Positions 52,776 through 62,254 of a DNA stretch of 64,000 bases are shown piece by piece (position 1 is the first letter of the stretch; every line of letters begins with the position of its first letter). The stretch spans positions 1 to 64,000 of the forward strand of contig NZ_QZCH01000021.1 in assembly GCF_003596335.1 (NCBI RefSeq), in the 5' to 3' direction. The stretch comes from Motilimonas pumila (lineage in GTDB: Bacteria > Pseudomonadota > Gammaproteobacteria > Enterobacterales > CBDFNC01). The notes beneath the pieces were generated by a model. It was not told the DNA's origin. It did no database searches and saw only the letters and a program-made list of their open reading frames with translations. Position numbers and translations under genes: made by a program.

Positions 52776-55700
52776 TCACTGTGATTGATGGCGCTCTCGC
52801 GCGTGCCAGAACCATAATCATGATTTTGCTCTTGCTGTTAGTGGCGGGAGCTATCACATACGTGGGGATCCCAAAAGAATCTGATCCTGACATTGAAGTG
52901 CCTTTCTTATACGTGTCTATTCATCACGAGGGCATTTCGCCTGAAGATGCCGAACGCCTATTACTGCGGCCGATGGAGCAAGAACTCAAAGGCATTGAAG
53001 GCATTAAGGAGATGAAGTCAACCGCAGTTGAAAGCCATGGCTCCATTACCATGGAATTCAACGTTGGCATTAACGTCAAGCAAGCGCTGGCGGACGTAAG
53101 GGAAAAAGTCAGTCTTGCGAAAGCGAAATTGCCTGACGGTACCGATGAACCTACGGTTAATGAAGTCACCTTTGCCAGTATGAACCCGGCATTAACCGTG
53201 TTGATATCGGGCTCGGCGCCGGAACGCGCATTGGTAGCGATAGGTCGAGACTTACAAGACAAAATTGAAGGCATGCGCGAAGTCCTTGAAGTAAAGCTGC
53301 AAGGTGATCGAGAAGACATGGTGGAAATTTTGGTCGATCCGTTGTTACTTGAGAGTTACAACCTTGATACGGGCGATATTTTCCAATTGGTTTCGCGCAA
53401 TAACCAACTGGTAGCAGCAGGCACCATGGACACAGGGGTGGGGCGATTCCCGGTGAAGGTGCCTTCGGTATTTAATAACATACGTGACGTGATGAGCTTA
53501 CCCATCAAGGTCGACGGCGATAAGGTGGTGACGTTTGCTGATGTTGCGACGATTCGACGCACCTTTAAAGACCCTGAGTCTTTTGCCAGAGTCAACGGCC
53601 AACCCACGTTAGCGTTAGAGATAGTCAAGCGACCTGGAGAAAATATTATTTCCACGGCCGAGAAAGTTCGCGCTTTGGTGGCCAAAGAAAGCGAGTGGTG
53701 GCCTAACTCTATCAAGGTAGACTTTGCTGGCGACCAATCAAAAGACGTTAAAAACATGTTGGGTGAGCTACAAGCTAACGTGATGTCTGCCATTGTCTTG
53801 GTGGTAATAGTCATTATCGCGATCCTTGGCGTGCGCAGTGCAGCGTTAGTGGGAATCTCTATCCCAGGCTCTTTTTTAACCGGAATTTTGGTCTTAGCAC
53901 TGTTTGGCATGACCATTAATATCGTGGTGATGTTTGCCCTCATTATGGCCGTGGGCATGCTGGTAGACGGTGCCATTGTTGTCACCGAATACGCCGACCG
54001 CGAAATGTCCGAAGGCATGGGTAAAAAACAAGCCTACAAACTCGCCGCACAACGCATGGCTTGGCCTATTACGGCTTCTACAGCTACCACCTTGGCCGCT
54101 TTTGCACCTCTATTGTTCTGGCCAGGGATCATGGGGCAGTTCATGCAATATTTACCGCTGACCCTGATTGCGACCTTAACCGCTTCGTTATTCATGGCAT
54201 TGGTGTTTGTGCCTACCCTTGGGGGCATTTTTGGCAAAGCCAGACCGGTAAGCGTGAAAACCCAGCAATCTATGTTGCAAGCGGAAGGGGGCGATATTTT
54301 GTCTTTACCGGGCTTTACCGGTAAGTATGTTCGTTTTTTGAATGCTGCGATCAAGCGTCCTGTAATGGTGTTAATTGGCGCTATCATATTTTCTGTCGCG
54401 GTGATGTTCGCTTATGGCAGCTCACACCTTGGGGTGAATTTCTTCCCACAAATGGAACCGGTAGGGTTTAATATTAAGGTGCGCTCGTTTGGGGATTTAT
54501 CCATCTATGAAAAAGATGCCCTTATGGCCGAGATTGAAGAGCAAGTACTGGGCATGGAAGACATTGAAACCTTAGTGGTTAAAACCGGCTCGGTCGAGGG
54601 TAATACCGACCTGATAGGCACCTTTCGGGTTAATTTGTTTGAATGGAACCAGCGTCGTAAGGCTGATGAAGTGATTGCTGACATTTATCAAAAAACGGCG
54701 CATATCGCCGGCGTTGATATTGTCATCAAAAAAGACCAAAACGGACCGCCTTCTGAAAAAGACTTAGAGATTGAAATAAGCTCTCGTTTTAGCGAACTGT
54801 TAGATCCTGCGGCTAAGTTGTTGCGACAAAAGCTGCAGCAGTCAGGCAAGTTTATCAATATCGAAGATAATGGGCCGAAACCTGGCATTGAGTGGTTAAT
54901 AAATGTAGACCGTGCAGACGCGGCGCGGTTTGGTGCCGACGCCGCATTAGTGGGCAGCTCGGTGCAATTTATAACGTCGGGCTTAAAGCTGGGTGAGTAT
55001 CGCCCAGACGACGTTGATGATGAGCTCGATATTCGTGTTCGTTTTCCTGAAGATAAACGCAGCCTCACCCGATTAGATGAACTACGCATTAAAACGGCGG
55101 TCGGGCAAGTGCCTATTTCCAATTTTGTTGAAATTGAAGCCGGCCAAAAGCAAGCGACAATTCATAAAGTGGATGGTAAAAAGTCAATCACAGTGGGCGC
55201 CGACATGGCCGGTGATGAAAACTTAAGCCTGGTATTGCCTAAGCTTAAAGAAGAGTTAGCCAAGCTGTCTATTGACCCGCGTATCGACGTGAAAATTCGT
55301 GGTCAAAACGAGGACCAAGACGAAGCATCAGCCTTTTTATCCAAGGCGTTTATGGTGGCACTCTCCGTAATGGCCATCATTTTGGTGACTCAATTTAACT
55401 CTTTCTATCAGGCTGGTTTAATCTTAAGTGCGGTGCTGTTCTCAACCGTTGGCGTGTTTTTAGGCCTGCTTATTGCCCAGCGTCCATTTGGTATTGTGAT
55501 GAGCGGCATCGGCGTAATTGCCTTGGCGGGCATTGTGGTGAATAACAATATTGTACTGATTGACACTTATAACCACCTCAGGTCTAAAGGCATGGATGCA
55601 GTCGAAGCTATCTTACGTACCGGCGCCCAGCGCTTACGCCCAGTATTAATGACCACAGTGACAACCATTTTAGGCCTCATGCCCATGGTGTTAGAGGTAA

Positions 55701-55903
55701 ACATTGATTTGTTATCGCGCTTGATTGAGTTTGGCGCGCCGACAACGCAAATGTGGTCGCAATTAAGCACCGCGATTGCCGGTGGTTTGGCTTTTGCGAC
55801 AATATTAACTTTGGTACTTACCCCTTGTTTATTGATGCTAGGAACAAAGTTACATCGGTTAATGGGAAAACAGCCTTATAAACCTTTAGCTGAAACCACA
55901 TAG
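52772..55903 (+). CDS. RND multidrug efflux permease (AcrB/MexB superfamily, HAE1-like)
   Basis: 1043 residues, 12 predicted membrane helices and two large periplasmic loops. The transmembrane proton-relay Asp lies in the IMAVGMLVDGAIVVTEYADR segment (normally two Asp; here Asp-Gly-Ala replaces the usual DDAI, leaving one Asp visible). The second-half RTGAQRLRPVLMTTVTTILGL is typical. It resembles the group of short-name VexD/VmeX-like pumps more than AcrB itself. It starts at GTG overlapping the adaptor stop. Substrate is unknown. Confidence 0.9.
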   Translation: MITVIDGALARARTIIMILLLLLVAGAITYVGIPKESDPDIEVPFLYVSIHHEGISPEDAERLLLRPMEQELKGIEGIKEMKSTAVESHGSITMEFNVGINVKQALADVREKVSLAKAKLPDGTDEPTVNEVTFASMNPALTVLISGSAPERALVAIGRDLQDKIEGMREVLEVKLQGDREDMVEILVDPLLLESYNLDTGDIFQLVSRNNQLVAAGTMDTGVGRFPVKVPSVFNNIRDVMSLPIKVDGDKVVTFADVATIRRTFKDPESFARVNGQPTLALEIVKRPGENIISTAEKVRALVAKESEWWPNSIKVDFAGDQSKDVKNMLGELQANVMSAIVLVVIVIIAILGVRSAALVGISIPGSFLTGILVLALFGMTINIVVMFALIMAVGMLVDGAIVVTEYADREMSEGMGKKQAYKLAAQRMAWPITASTATTLAAFAPLLFWPGIMGQFMQYLPLTLIATLTASLFMALVFVPTLGGIFGKARPVSVKTQQSMLQAEGGDILSLPGFTGKYVRFLNAAIKRPVMVLIGAIIFSVAVMFAYGSSHLGVNFFPQMEPVGFNIKVRSFGDLSIYEKDALMAEIEEQVLGMEDIETLVVKTGSVEGNTDLIGTFRVNLFEWNQRRKADEVIADIYQKTAHIAGVDIVIKKDQNGPPSEKDLEIEISSRFSELLDPAAKLLRQKLQQSGKFINIEDNGPKPGIEWLINVDRADAARFGADAALVGSSVQFITSGLKLGEYRPDDVDDELDIRVRFPEDKRSLTRLDELRIKTAVGQVPISNFVEIEAGQKQATIHKVDGKKSITVGADMAGDENLSLVLPKLKEELAKLSIDPRIDVKIRGQNEDQDEASAFLSKAFMVALSVMAIILVTQFNSFYQAGLILSAVLFSTVGVFLGLLIAQRPFGIVMSGIGVIALAGIVVNNNIVLIDTYNHLRSKGMDAVEAILRTGAQRLRPVLMTTVTTILGLMPMVLEVNIDLLSRLIEFGAPTTQMWSQLSTAIAGGLAFATILTLVLTPCLLMLGTKLHRLMGKQPYKPLAETT

Positions 55904-55922
55904 CCTGGCATAAGCTAAAGTT

Positions 55923-55950
55923 AACGAGGTCATGGGGCCTCGTTTTTTTT
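55923..55950 (+). terminator. Terminator of the RND efflux operon
   Basis: AACGAGG pairs with CCTCGTT around an 8-base loop and is followed by a T-run, 20 bases after the stop. Confidence 0.88.
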
Positions 55951-56019
55951 ATCTAAAGGATAATAATTTTGACAGGCTTAGGGTAAAATCGCGGCAAATT
56001 TTCAGCAACACCTTTAAAT

Positions 56020-56640
56020 ATGTTAGAGCAATTCGTTTATTTTTCAGATCTACTGGGCTGTATTGTGTTCGCCATTTCTGGCGTGCTGGTTGCTGGCCGC
56101 TTAAAAATGGACCCGTTTGGTGTGGTGGTGCTCGCTTCAGTGACGGCGATTGGGGGCGGGACCATTCGAGATATGGTCATTGGTGCCACCCCGGTTTTTT
56201 GGATCCACGATACTACTTATTTGTACGTGATATTTGCCACCGCCGTGATCAGCATGATTTCAGCGCGAAAAGCCCACCATTTACCCAGCTTTTTATTGCC
56301 GTTACTCGATGCCTTTGGTTTGGCTCTATTTACCGTAATTGGCGCGGAAAAAGCGTTATCGTATGAGTTACCAGCGGTGGTTGCCGTCGTTATGGGCGTT
56401 ACCACTGGGGTTGCTGGCGGTATGATCCGTGACCTACTGGCTGGTCAAATCCCTCTAGTGCTGCAAAAAGAAATTTATGCGACGGCCTCGATCCTCGGCG
56501 GCCTATTGTACACTGGAAGCATCGCCTTAGGTGTCAATGCAAGTTGGGCGCTAGGTATTGCCATGATAGGCACGCTAAGCTTGCGTCTTGCCGCGCTGAA
56601 ATGGCACTTGTCTTTGCCTGTGTTTAACTTGCGCCGTTAA
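56020..56640 (+). CDS. TRIC-family (UPF0126/YicG-like) cation channel protein
   Basis: 206 residues with seven short hydrophobic helices and two internal repeats, each with the family motif: [14 protein letters not shown] and [14 protein letters not shown]. Bacterial TRIC proteins form trimeric K+-permeable channels. In E. coli YicG has no assigned role. The gene precedes the NTF2-like gene by 9 bases on the same strand, suggesting an operon. Confidence 0.88.
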   Translation: MLEQFVYFSDLLGCIVFAISGVLVAGRLKMDPFGVVVLASVTAIGGGTIRDMVIGATPVFWIHDTTYLYVIFATAVISMISARKAHHLPSFLLPLLDAFGLALFTVIGAEKALSYELPAVVAVVMGVTTGVAGGMIRDLLAGQIPLVLQKEIYATASILGGLLYTGSIALGVNASWALGIAMIGTLSLRLAALKWHLSLPVFNLRR

Positions 56641-56649
56641 GGAGAACAA

Positions 56650-57117
56650 GTGAAGTTTTTACTGCTACTTTGTATATTGCTGAGTCCAACTGCATGGGCT
56701 GACAAACAAGCTCAACGCAAACAATTAGCACAGCGTTACATGGGCTTATTGCTAGCGACGGATTACGCTCAGTTATCAGAGTACTTGAACGATAGCAGTA
56801 AATTGATTGATAAAACCGCTTCTAAAACTTACACAGGTAAACGCAGCATTATTGAATTTTTGCGTTTGAGCACCGCAGGTATTGAAACGTATCGCTTTGA
56901 GCAAGAGCGTTTTTTTATCGCTAAGAAAACAGCGGTTTTTATCGGCCAGTATCATTACAAAGGTGCTGGGGATTTGTACGGCTATCCCAATCAAACCATC
57001 CAGTTTAGCGTTCCTGCGGTGACCGTGCTCAGTGTAGATGAAAAAGAAAATATCATCACCGAGCACCGTGATTACTTCGATTATGAAAATTTGACCCCCG
57101 AAGTGCTGAATCAGTAA
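56650..57117 (+). CDS. Exported NTF2/SnoaL-like protein
   Basis: 155 residues, GTG start with GGAG 7 bases upstream. A signal peptide (KFLLLLCILLSPTAWA) precedes a small alpha+beta cone typical of NTF2-like folds (helix QLAQRYMGLLLATDYAQL, strands ending IITEHRDYFDYENL). NTF2-like proteins include both enzymes and binding proteins, and no catalytic set can be assigned. Related exported proteins have been called limonene-epoxide-hydrolase-like. It ends with its own stop shortly before the M23 gene. Confidence 0.7.
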   Translation: MKFLLLLCILLSPTAWADKQAQRKQLAQRYMGLLLATDYAQLSEYLNDSSKLIDKTASKTYTGKRSIIEFLRLSTAGIETYRFEQERFFIAKKTAVFIGQYHYKGAGDLYGYPNQTIQFSVPAVTVLSVDEKENIITEHRDYFDYENLTPEVLNQ

Positions 57118-57208
57118 TGATATTTGCGATCTAAGTCTTGATCCTTATTCGCCATTAGCCCCTTGGCTCGCTAAAATCAAGCGTTTGGTTTTTTCAATTG
57201 TGATTTTT

Positions 57209-58552
57209 ATGATGCGAGCATTCTTATCGAGTAAGTCGCTGTATTTAGTTAGCGGCATTGTCTGTTTTTCTTGTGTACTGTTTTTACTGCCTGCAACTGC
57301 GGCTGATGACACCACCTTATCAACCTCTGGTATTACTGACCCAGATTTATTGCAGCTTCAACCAGGTGAGCAGAAATACCAAGTAGGCGTGAGCTATGAA
57401 CTGCCATTGTCGAAGGCTTTAGTCATTAACAACGATGAGGCGCCCACCGACGTGGAGATAGCGCAAAGTAATCTCACCCACCAAACTTTGATTGTTCAAA
57501 AAGGGGATAATCTATCGTCGATTTTCAAACGCGGCGGTTTTAGTTTAGGCCTGTCTTATAAAATTGATAACCTTGGCGGTGATGCCCATAAACTCAGAAA
57601 AATGCGTCCAGGAGATGCCATCGAGTTTATTAGCGAAGGTGAGCAATTAATGTTTGTGCGTTACCCCTTTTCACGCACGGAAACTTTAGTAGTCAGTCGT
57701 GTTGAAGGCCAATTTGAAACCGCCATTGAGACCATGGAGCTTGAAACCCGAGTGAATTTCGCTCGCGCTGATATTGTGTCGAATTTTTGGAATGCCGGTA
57801 TCAATGGTGGCCTCGATGCCGGCCTCATTATGGACTTAGCGAATGTATTTGGTTGGGACGTCGATTTTGCCTTAGACATTCGTGCGGGCGACAGTTTCGC
57901 AGTGTTGTTTGAAGAGCAATACGCCAATGGCGAATACATCAAGACCGGCAATATTTTAGCCGCCGAATTTATTAATCAAGGCGACGTGTTTCAGGCTGTA
58001 CGCAGTGAAGACGGCAACTTCTATACCCCAGAAGGCAAGGCCATGCGTAAAGCCTTTCTGCGTGCACCGGTTAACTTTAAATACATTAGCTCTAATTTTA
58101 ACCCAAGGCGCAAGCATCCTGTGACTGGGAAAGTGCGGGCTCATCGGGGGATAGATTACGCGGCGCGAACAGGTACGCCAGTGGTTGCTGCGGGTGACGG
58201 TAAGATCATTCGTTCAGGTTACAATCAGTTTAATGGTAACTACGTGGTGATTAAGCACAGTGAAATTTACGTGACTAAGTATTTGCACTTGAATAAGCGT
58301 AAGGTAAAAAAGGGTCAACGAGTGGGTCAAGGCGACTTGATTGGCACGGTGGGAGCAACCGGCCGTGTAACCGGGGCGCATTTACATTACGAGTTCTTGG
58401 TTTCTGGCTTTCATAAAAACCCTAAAACCGTTAAATTACCAGAAGCCCAGTCCCTTGAGGGGCAACCAAAAGCTGACTTTATTGCTTATTCTCAGCCTTT
58501 TATGCAAAGCTTAAATAACCAAAAACGCTTTAGTTTAGCGATGGCTAATTAA
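57209..58552 (+). CDS. M23 murein endopeptidase (MepM-like) with LysM/OapA-type head
   Basis: 447 residues from ATG 57209: signal/membrane anchor (about 12-32), a LysM/OapA-like domain (LIVQKGDNLSSIFKRGG, about 97-150), a middle domain and the peptidase M23 domain with the zinc ligands in HRGIDYA, and the HLHYEF motif. It should cut D-Ala-mDAP cross-links in the periplasm and allow wall expansion. In Vibrio/Shewanella-type genomes such a gene lies near tyrS, as here. The start is uncertain because no clear ribosome site precedes it; 57212 is equally possible. Confidence 0.9.
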   Translation: MMRAFLSSKSLYLVSGIVCFSCVLFLLPATAADDTTLSTSGITDPDLLQLQPGEQKYQVGVSYELPLSKALVINNDEAPTDVEIAQSNLTHQTLIVQKGDNLSSIFKRGGFSLGLSYKIDNLGGDAHKLRKMRPGDAIEFISEGEQLMFVRYPFSRTETLVVSRVEGQFETAIETMELETRVNFARADIVSNFWNAGINGGLDAGLIMDLANVFGWDVDFALDIRAGDSFAVLFEEQYANGEYIKTGNILAAEFINQGDVFQAVRSEDGNFYTPEGKAMRKAFLRAPVNFKYISSNFNPRRKHPVTGKVRAHRGIDYAARTGTPVVAAGDGKIIRSGYNQFNGNYVVIKHSEIYVTKYLHLNKRKVKKGQRVGQGDLIGTVGATGRVTGAHLHYEFLVSGFHKNPKTVKLPEAQSLEGQPKADFIAYSQPFMQSLNNQKRFSLAMAN

Positions 58553-58573
58553 CCACAAAATATAAGGGAACCT

Positions 58574-58897
58574 TTGCCGCTATTTCGTGTTCAAGTGACT
58601 GAACTTACTTCAGGTAAAGTCAAAACAGACGTGAGGGTCCCTTTATTTATTCTCAGCTTGGCTGGGAAGCACACTCCCGAACCCCTCATTCGCTATTTCT
58701 TGTCAAAGTCCGGTGTCAGCAGTGCTGAGAGCCCATCGTTTAAACTTGTACTCAAGACGGTCACTCAGGTCATCGTTGAAACGGCTAAAGACGAGAGACT
58801 TTCTAGGTATCAAGGTGTTATTGCTGAAATAGAAGATAATGGTGAAAGAATTGTGTTATCTATCACCGACTCATTGCTTGGGTGGCCATCAACCTAG
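58574..58897 (+). CDS. Small protein of unknown function after the M23 gene
   Basis: 107 residues from TTG 58574 with AAGGGA 6 bases upstream. Soluble, mixed alpha/beta, beginning FRVQVTELTSGKV. No signal peptide, Cys or known motif is seen and I do not recognise a family. It begins 21 bases after the M23 stop on the same strand, so it is probably co-transcribed. Codon use looks like its neighbours. It could be a regulator or chaperone, but nothing points to a role. Confidence 0.5.
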   Translation: MPLFRVQVTELTSGKVKTDVRVPLFILSLAGKHTPEPLIRYFLSKSGVSSAESPSFKLVLKTVTQVIVETAKDERLSRYQGVIAEIEDNGERIVLSITDSLLGWPST

Positions 58898-58981
58898 TTA
58901 TGGTGCGCCGTGGTTATTGCTTATCAGTAACGCATAACAGCCAATAAAAAGTGCGATGACATCCGAGTTTATTACAAAGCG

Positions 58982-59998
58982 CTAAAGCGGAGAATACTGG
59001 TTCGAAGGAAAGTCCAGTGGAGACAAGTCTGTAGGGGCATTTTGGGTAATGAGCCACCAGCTAATATGCACCAAACAGTATGCAATCAGCCAAAACCAAG
59101 CGGCTTGTTTGAGGCGCTGCTTTACTTTATCTAGGTGTTGCACCTGAATACTTTGGCCTGTGCCCACTAAGGCAAAACGCATTTGAATCGTTTCATATAC
59201 TCTTAACCCGCCCAGCTGTATTTGTAAGCTACTAGCCATGGCTGAGAGCACCAGACCTGAGCTAAAGAGCGGCCAAGTTGCCCCCTGTCGAAACACGTTT
59301 TTTAAGCCGTATAGGGTATTGCCATAACACAACAGCGTCAATGACAAGGCTAAGTTTGGCAGCCATGCTAACACGCCATAAAGCTGACGAGGCCATGTGC
59401 CAAATGCGTGGTAGCGGTGTTTTTTTTGGTTCCAACTGTAGGCGCAAAGTTGCATGATGCGGCACAATAAAGCGGCGTAAATGCCGCCCACTAAATACCA
59501 AAACACCACAAAAAACCAACGCCCTGAAAGCTGTAAGGTGAGCGACTCGGTGGCGGCTTTTTGAATGCCAAGTAAAGATAAACCGTCTACTTCCCGCAGG
59601 GTAATATCGTTGAGGTGGTTTCTGGCTTGGGTTTTATTGACGATGACGCAATGTTCACGCACCCGATCAAAGCGTTTAACCACGCCGCGCCATTCCAACA
59701 TGCACAGCAGCACCACAAACTCCAACAAGCCAGGAAAAAAGACCACTTGTTGCAATGCGATCATTAACGCCAAACTGGGAACACACACCACCAGCAAAGC
59801 CAGTAGTCCTGCCACTTTTTGTTGTGATTGACTGTGAGAAGGGTTGGCCACCTTGTTGCCGAGTATTTGCAAGCCAAGGTGTGCCAGGTTCATGGGGTGA
59901 AGCGTCTGAGGTAAGTTGATGAACATCGAGCACATTACCGCAGCCAGAAAGGCCAGCTGGGGTAAAAATGACAAACTTAACTCAGACATACTCGCCAT
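58982..59998 (-). CDS. CobD/CbiB-like multi-pass membrane protein
   Basis: 338 residues with several membrane helices. The central stretch (RNHLNDITLREVDGLSLLGIQKAATES) and GRWFFVVFWYLVGGIYAAL match the CbiB/CobD adenosylcobinamide-phosphate synthase family pattern. The gene overlaps the mtnN stop by one base (TAATG), so it is in one operon with mtnN. No other cobalamin genes are in the window, so a role in B12 assembly is uncertain. Such mtnN-linked copies are common in Vibrio-like genomes and may have a different function. Confidence 0.8.
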   Translation of the reverse strand: MASMSELSLSFLPQLAFLAAVMCSMFINLPQTLHPMNLAHLGLQILGNKVANPSHSQSQQKVAGLLALLVVCVPSLALMIALQQVVFFPGLLEFVVLLCMLEWRGVVKRFDRVREHCVIVNKTQARNHLNDITLREVDGLSLLGIQKAATESLTLQLSGRWFFVVFWYLVGGIYAALLCRIMQLCAYSWNQKKHRYHAFGTWPRQLYGVLAWLPNLALSLTLLCYGNTLYGLKNVFRQGATWPLFSSGLVLSAMASSLQIQLGGLRVYETIQMRFALVGTGQSIQVQHLDKVKQRLKQAAWFWLIAYCLVHISWWLITQNAPTDLSPLDFPSNQYSPL

Positions 59999-60696
59999 TA
60001 AGTTAAACGCTGCACCATGTTGGCAACCATTTCGCTTGAATGTTTCGCTGCTACGACGAGGTATTCTTCAAATGATTGGCCTGACTCTTTACCTGCAATA
60101 TCAGATAAAGAACGGATCACCACAAACGGAACTGAGAATTGATGACAAACTTGCGCAATTGCAGCCGCTTCCATTTCTACCGCGGCCATGGTAGGGAAAT
60201 TGGTGCGAGCATATTCTACTTTTGCCGGATCGGCCATAAAGCTGTCGCCGGTACAAATTAAACCTTCAACTACTTTGACCGCGTCACTCATTGCTGCAAT
60301 GCTTTGCTTCGCTACATCCACTAAGTTACTGGCAGGAATAAATGCCGCAGGTTGCTGCGCACATTGGCCCATTTCATAGCCGAACACGGTTAAATCTACG
60401 TCATGGTGGCGTACTTCAGAAGAGATCACCACATCACCTACCTGCAAGGCTTGATCGTAACCTCCTGCAGAGCCAGTGTTAATAATGACGTCTGGTTGGT
60501 AACGTTCTAATAGTAAGGTGGTAGCCACGGAAGCGGCTACTTTACCTATGCCTGATTTCGTTAATACCACCTCAACGCCGTGAAGCTTGCCTGCGTAAAA
60601 TTCACAACCCGCAATTGCTAAGGTGTCTACGTCAGTCAGTTGCTCGCGAAGAATGGCCACTTCTTGTTCCATGGCGCCAATAATGCCAATTTTCAT
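59998..60696 (-). CDS. mtnN: 5'-methylthioadenosine/S-adenosylhomocysteine nucleosidase
   Basis: Removes adenine from MTA, SAH and 5'-deoxyadenosine; the SAH branch feeds LuxS autoinducer-2 synthesis. 232 residues with [30 protein letters not shown], the [12 protein letters not shown] catalytic region and RSLSDIA. It overlaps the CbiB-like gene. It is divergent from tyrS with about 215 bases between. Confidence 0.96.
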   Translation of the reverse strand: MKIGIIGAMEQEVAILREQLTDVDTLAIAGCEFYAGKLHGVEVVLTKSGIGKVAASVATTLLLERYQPDVIINTGSAGGYDQALQVGDVVISSEVRHHDVDLTVFGYEMGQCAQQPAAFIPASNLVDVAKQSIAAMSDAVKVVEGLICTGDSFMADPAKVEYARTNFPTMAAVEMEAAAIAQVCHQFSVPFVVIRSLSDIAGKESGQSFEEYLVVAAKHSSEMVANMVQRLT

Positions 60697-60911
60697 AGTT
60701 CAGATTTCTACTTCAGGTTCAAATTAAGTAGATCTTAGCACAAAGCCAGAGCAGAAAAATGCTGTTAACAGAGTAAGATGGCGTCTTCAGCTCAATGAAA
60801 TACGAGAAATGCATAATCTTCATCAAGTCTTGCTATTTTTTGCGGGTGCAAATGTGTAAAATCAAGCCCCAATTTTGGATTTAGCATGATAGAAATAACA
60901 GGTTTACAGCT

Positions 60912-62192
60912 ATGACAGCAACAAATGAACTTTTGAAAGATTTAGCCGCCCGCGGGCTTATTGCACAGTGCACTGCAGACGAAGAACTGGCAGAGCACCT
61001 TTCAACAGGCTGTCGTACCCTTTATTGTGGCTTCGATCCAACCGCCGACAGCTTGCACATTGGTAGCTTAGTGCCGCTATTGGTATTAAAGCGTTTTCAA
61101 CAGTTTGGCCATAAACCACTGGCATTAGTGGGCGGAGCAACGGGCTTGATAGGCGACCCTAGCTTTAAAGCTGCAGAGCGCCAGCTCAACACCACCGACG
61201 TTGTTGAAGGTTGGGTCGAAAAAATTAAAACGCAAGTCAGCGCGTTTATCGATTTTAATGGCTCTGAGAACGGCGCAGAAGTCGTCAACAATTTAGACTG
61301 GATTGGCAAAATTGATACCATCAGTTTTATGCGTGACGTAGGTAAATACTTCAGCGTTAACGCCATGATTCAAAAAGAGTCGGTAAAACAGCGTATTGAA
61401 CGTGAAGGCTCGGGCATTTCTTACACTGAATTTAGCTACATGTTATTGCAGTCATACGACTTTGCGGCGTTAAATAAAGATAAAAACTGTACCTTGCAGA
61501 TTGGTGGCTCTGATCAGTGGGGTAACATTACCGGTGGCACAGAGCTAACCCGTCGTATGAACAAAGAGCAGGTATTTGGCTTAACCTTACCTTTAGTCAC
61601 GAAAGCGGACGGCACTAAGTTTGGTAAAACTGAGTCAGGCACGATTTGGTTAGATGAAAACAAAACCTCGTCATACGCTTTCTACCAGTTCTGGTTAGGC
61701 ACTGCAGATGCTGACGTTTACAAATTTTTGCGTTACTTCACCTTCCTTTCGATTGAAGATATAGCAGCCATTGAAGAAAAAGATAAGACTATTCAAGGGC
61801 GTCCTGAAGGTCAGCAAATTCTTGCCAAAGAAGTGACTCGTCTGGTACGTGGTGAAGAAGGGTTAGCTTCTGCTGAACGTATTACTAAAGCTTTGTTCTC
61901 AGGTGACTTAAGCGAACTGAGTGAGTCTGACTTGGCACAGTTAGCGTTAGACGGCTTGCCGTGCACCCAAGTCGATGGCGAAGAAAAAACTTTAGTGGAA
62001 TTATTAACGGCGTCTGAGTTGGCTAAATCCAACAAGATGGCTCGTGAGTTTATTGGTAATGGTGCGGTCTCTGTGAACGGTGAAAAAGTGACTGACAAGG
62101 AAGCAAGCTTTAGTGCAAAAGACGCGCTGTTTGGTAAATACAGCGTTATCAAGCGCGGTAAAAAGCTATTTAACCTCTACGTTTGGGCCTAA
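60912..62192 (+). CDS. tyrS: Tyrosyl-tRNA synthetase
   Basis: 426 residues, class Ic. The HIGH-like motif is HIGS ([14 protein letters not shown]), the KMSKS-like motif is KFGKT, and [15 protein letters not shown] is present. An S4-type RNA-binding domain closes the protein (about 360-426). The upstream 215-bp region has a plausible -10 (TAAAAT) before 60880; the full promoter is not certain. A terminator follows. Confidence 0.97.
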   Translation: MTATNELLKDLAARGLIAQCTADEELAEHLSTGCRTLYCGFDPTADSLHIGSLVPLLVLKRFQQFGHKPLALVGGATGLIGDPSFKAAERQLNTTDVVEGWVEKIKTQVSAFIDFNGSENGAEVVNNLDWIGKIDTISFMRDVGKYFSVNAMIQKESVKQRIEREGSGISYTEFSYMLLQSYDFAALNKDKNCTLQIGGSDQWGNITGGTELTRRMNKEQVFGLTLPLVTKADGTKFGKTESGTIWLDENKTSSYAFYQFWLGTADADVYKFLRYFTFLSIEDIAAIEEKDKTIQGRPEGQQILAKEVTRLVRGEEGLASAERITKALFSGDLSELSESDLAQLALDGLPCTQVDGEEKTLVELLTASELAKSNKMAREFIGNGAVSVNGEKVTDKEASFSAKDALFGKYSVIKRGKKLFNLYVWA

Positions 62193-62222
62193 AGCGGCGA
62201 GGTAAAGCAAACACTGTTGTTC

Positions 62223-62251
62223 AAAAAAGAGAAGCTTAGCTTCTCTTTTTT
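62223..62251. terminator. Bidirectional terminator between tyrS and rnz
   Basis: AAAAAAGAGAAGC pairs with GCTTCTCTTTTTT around TTA, an almost perfect palindrome, between convergent genes. Confidence 0.88.
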
Positions 62252-62254
62252 TAC

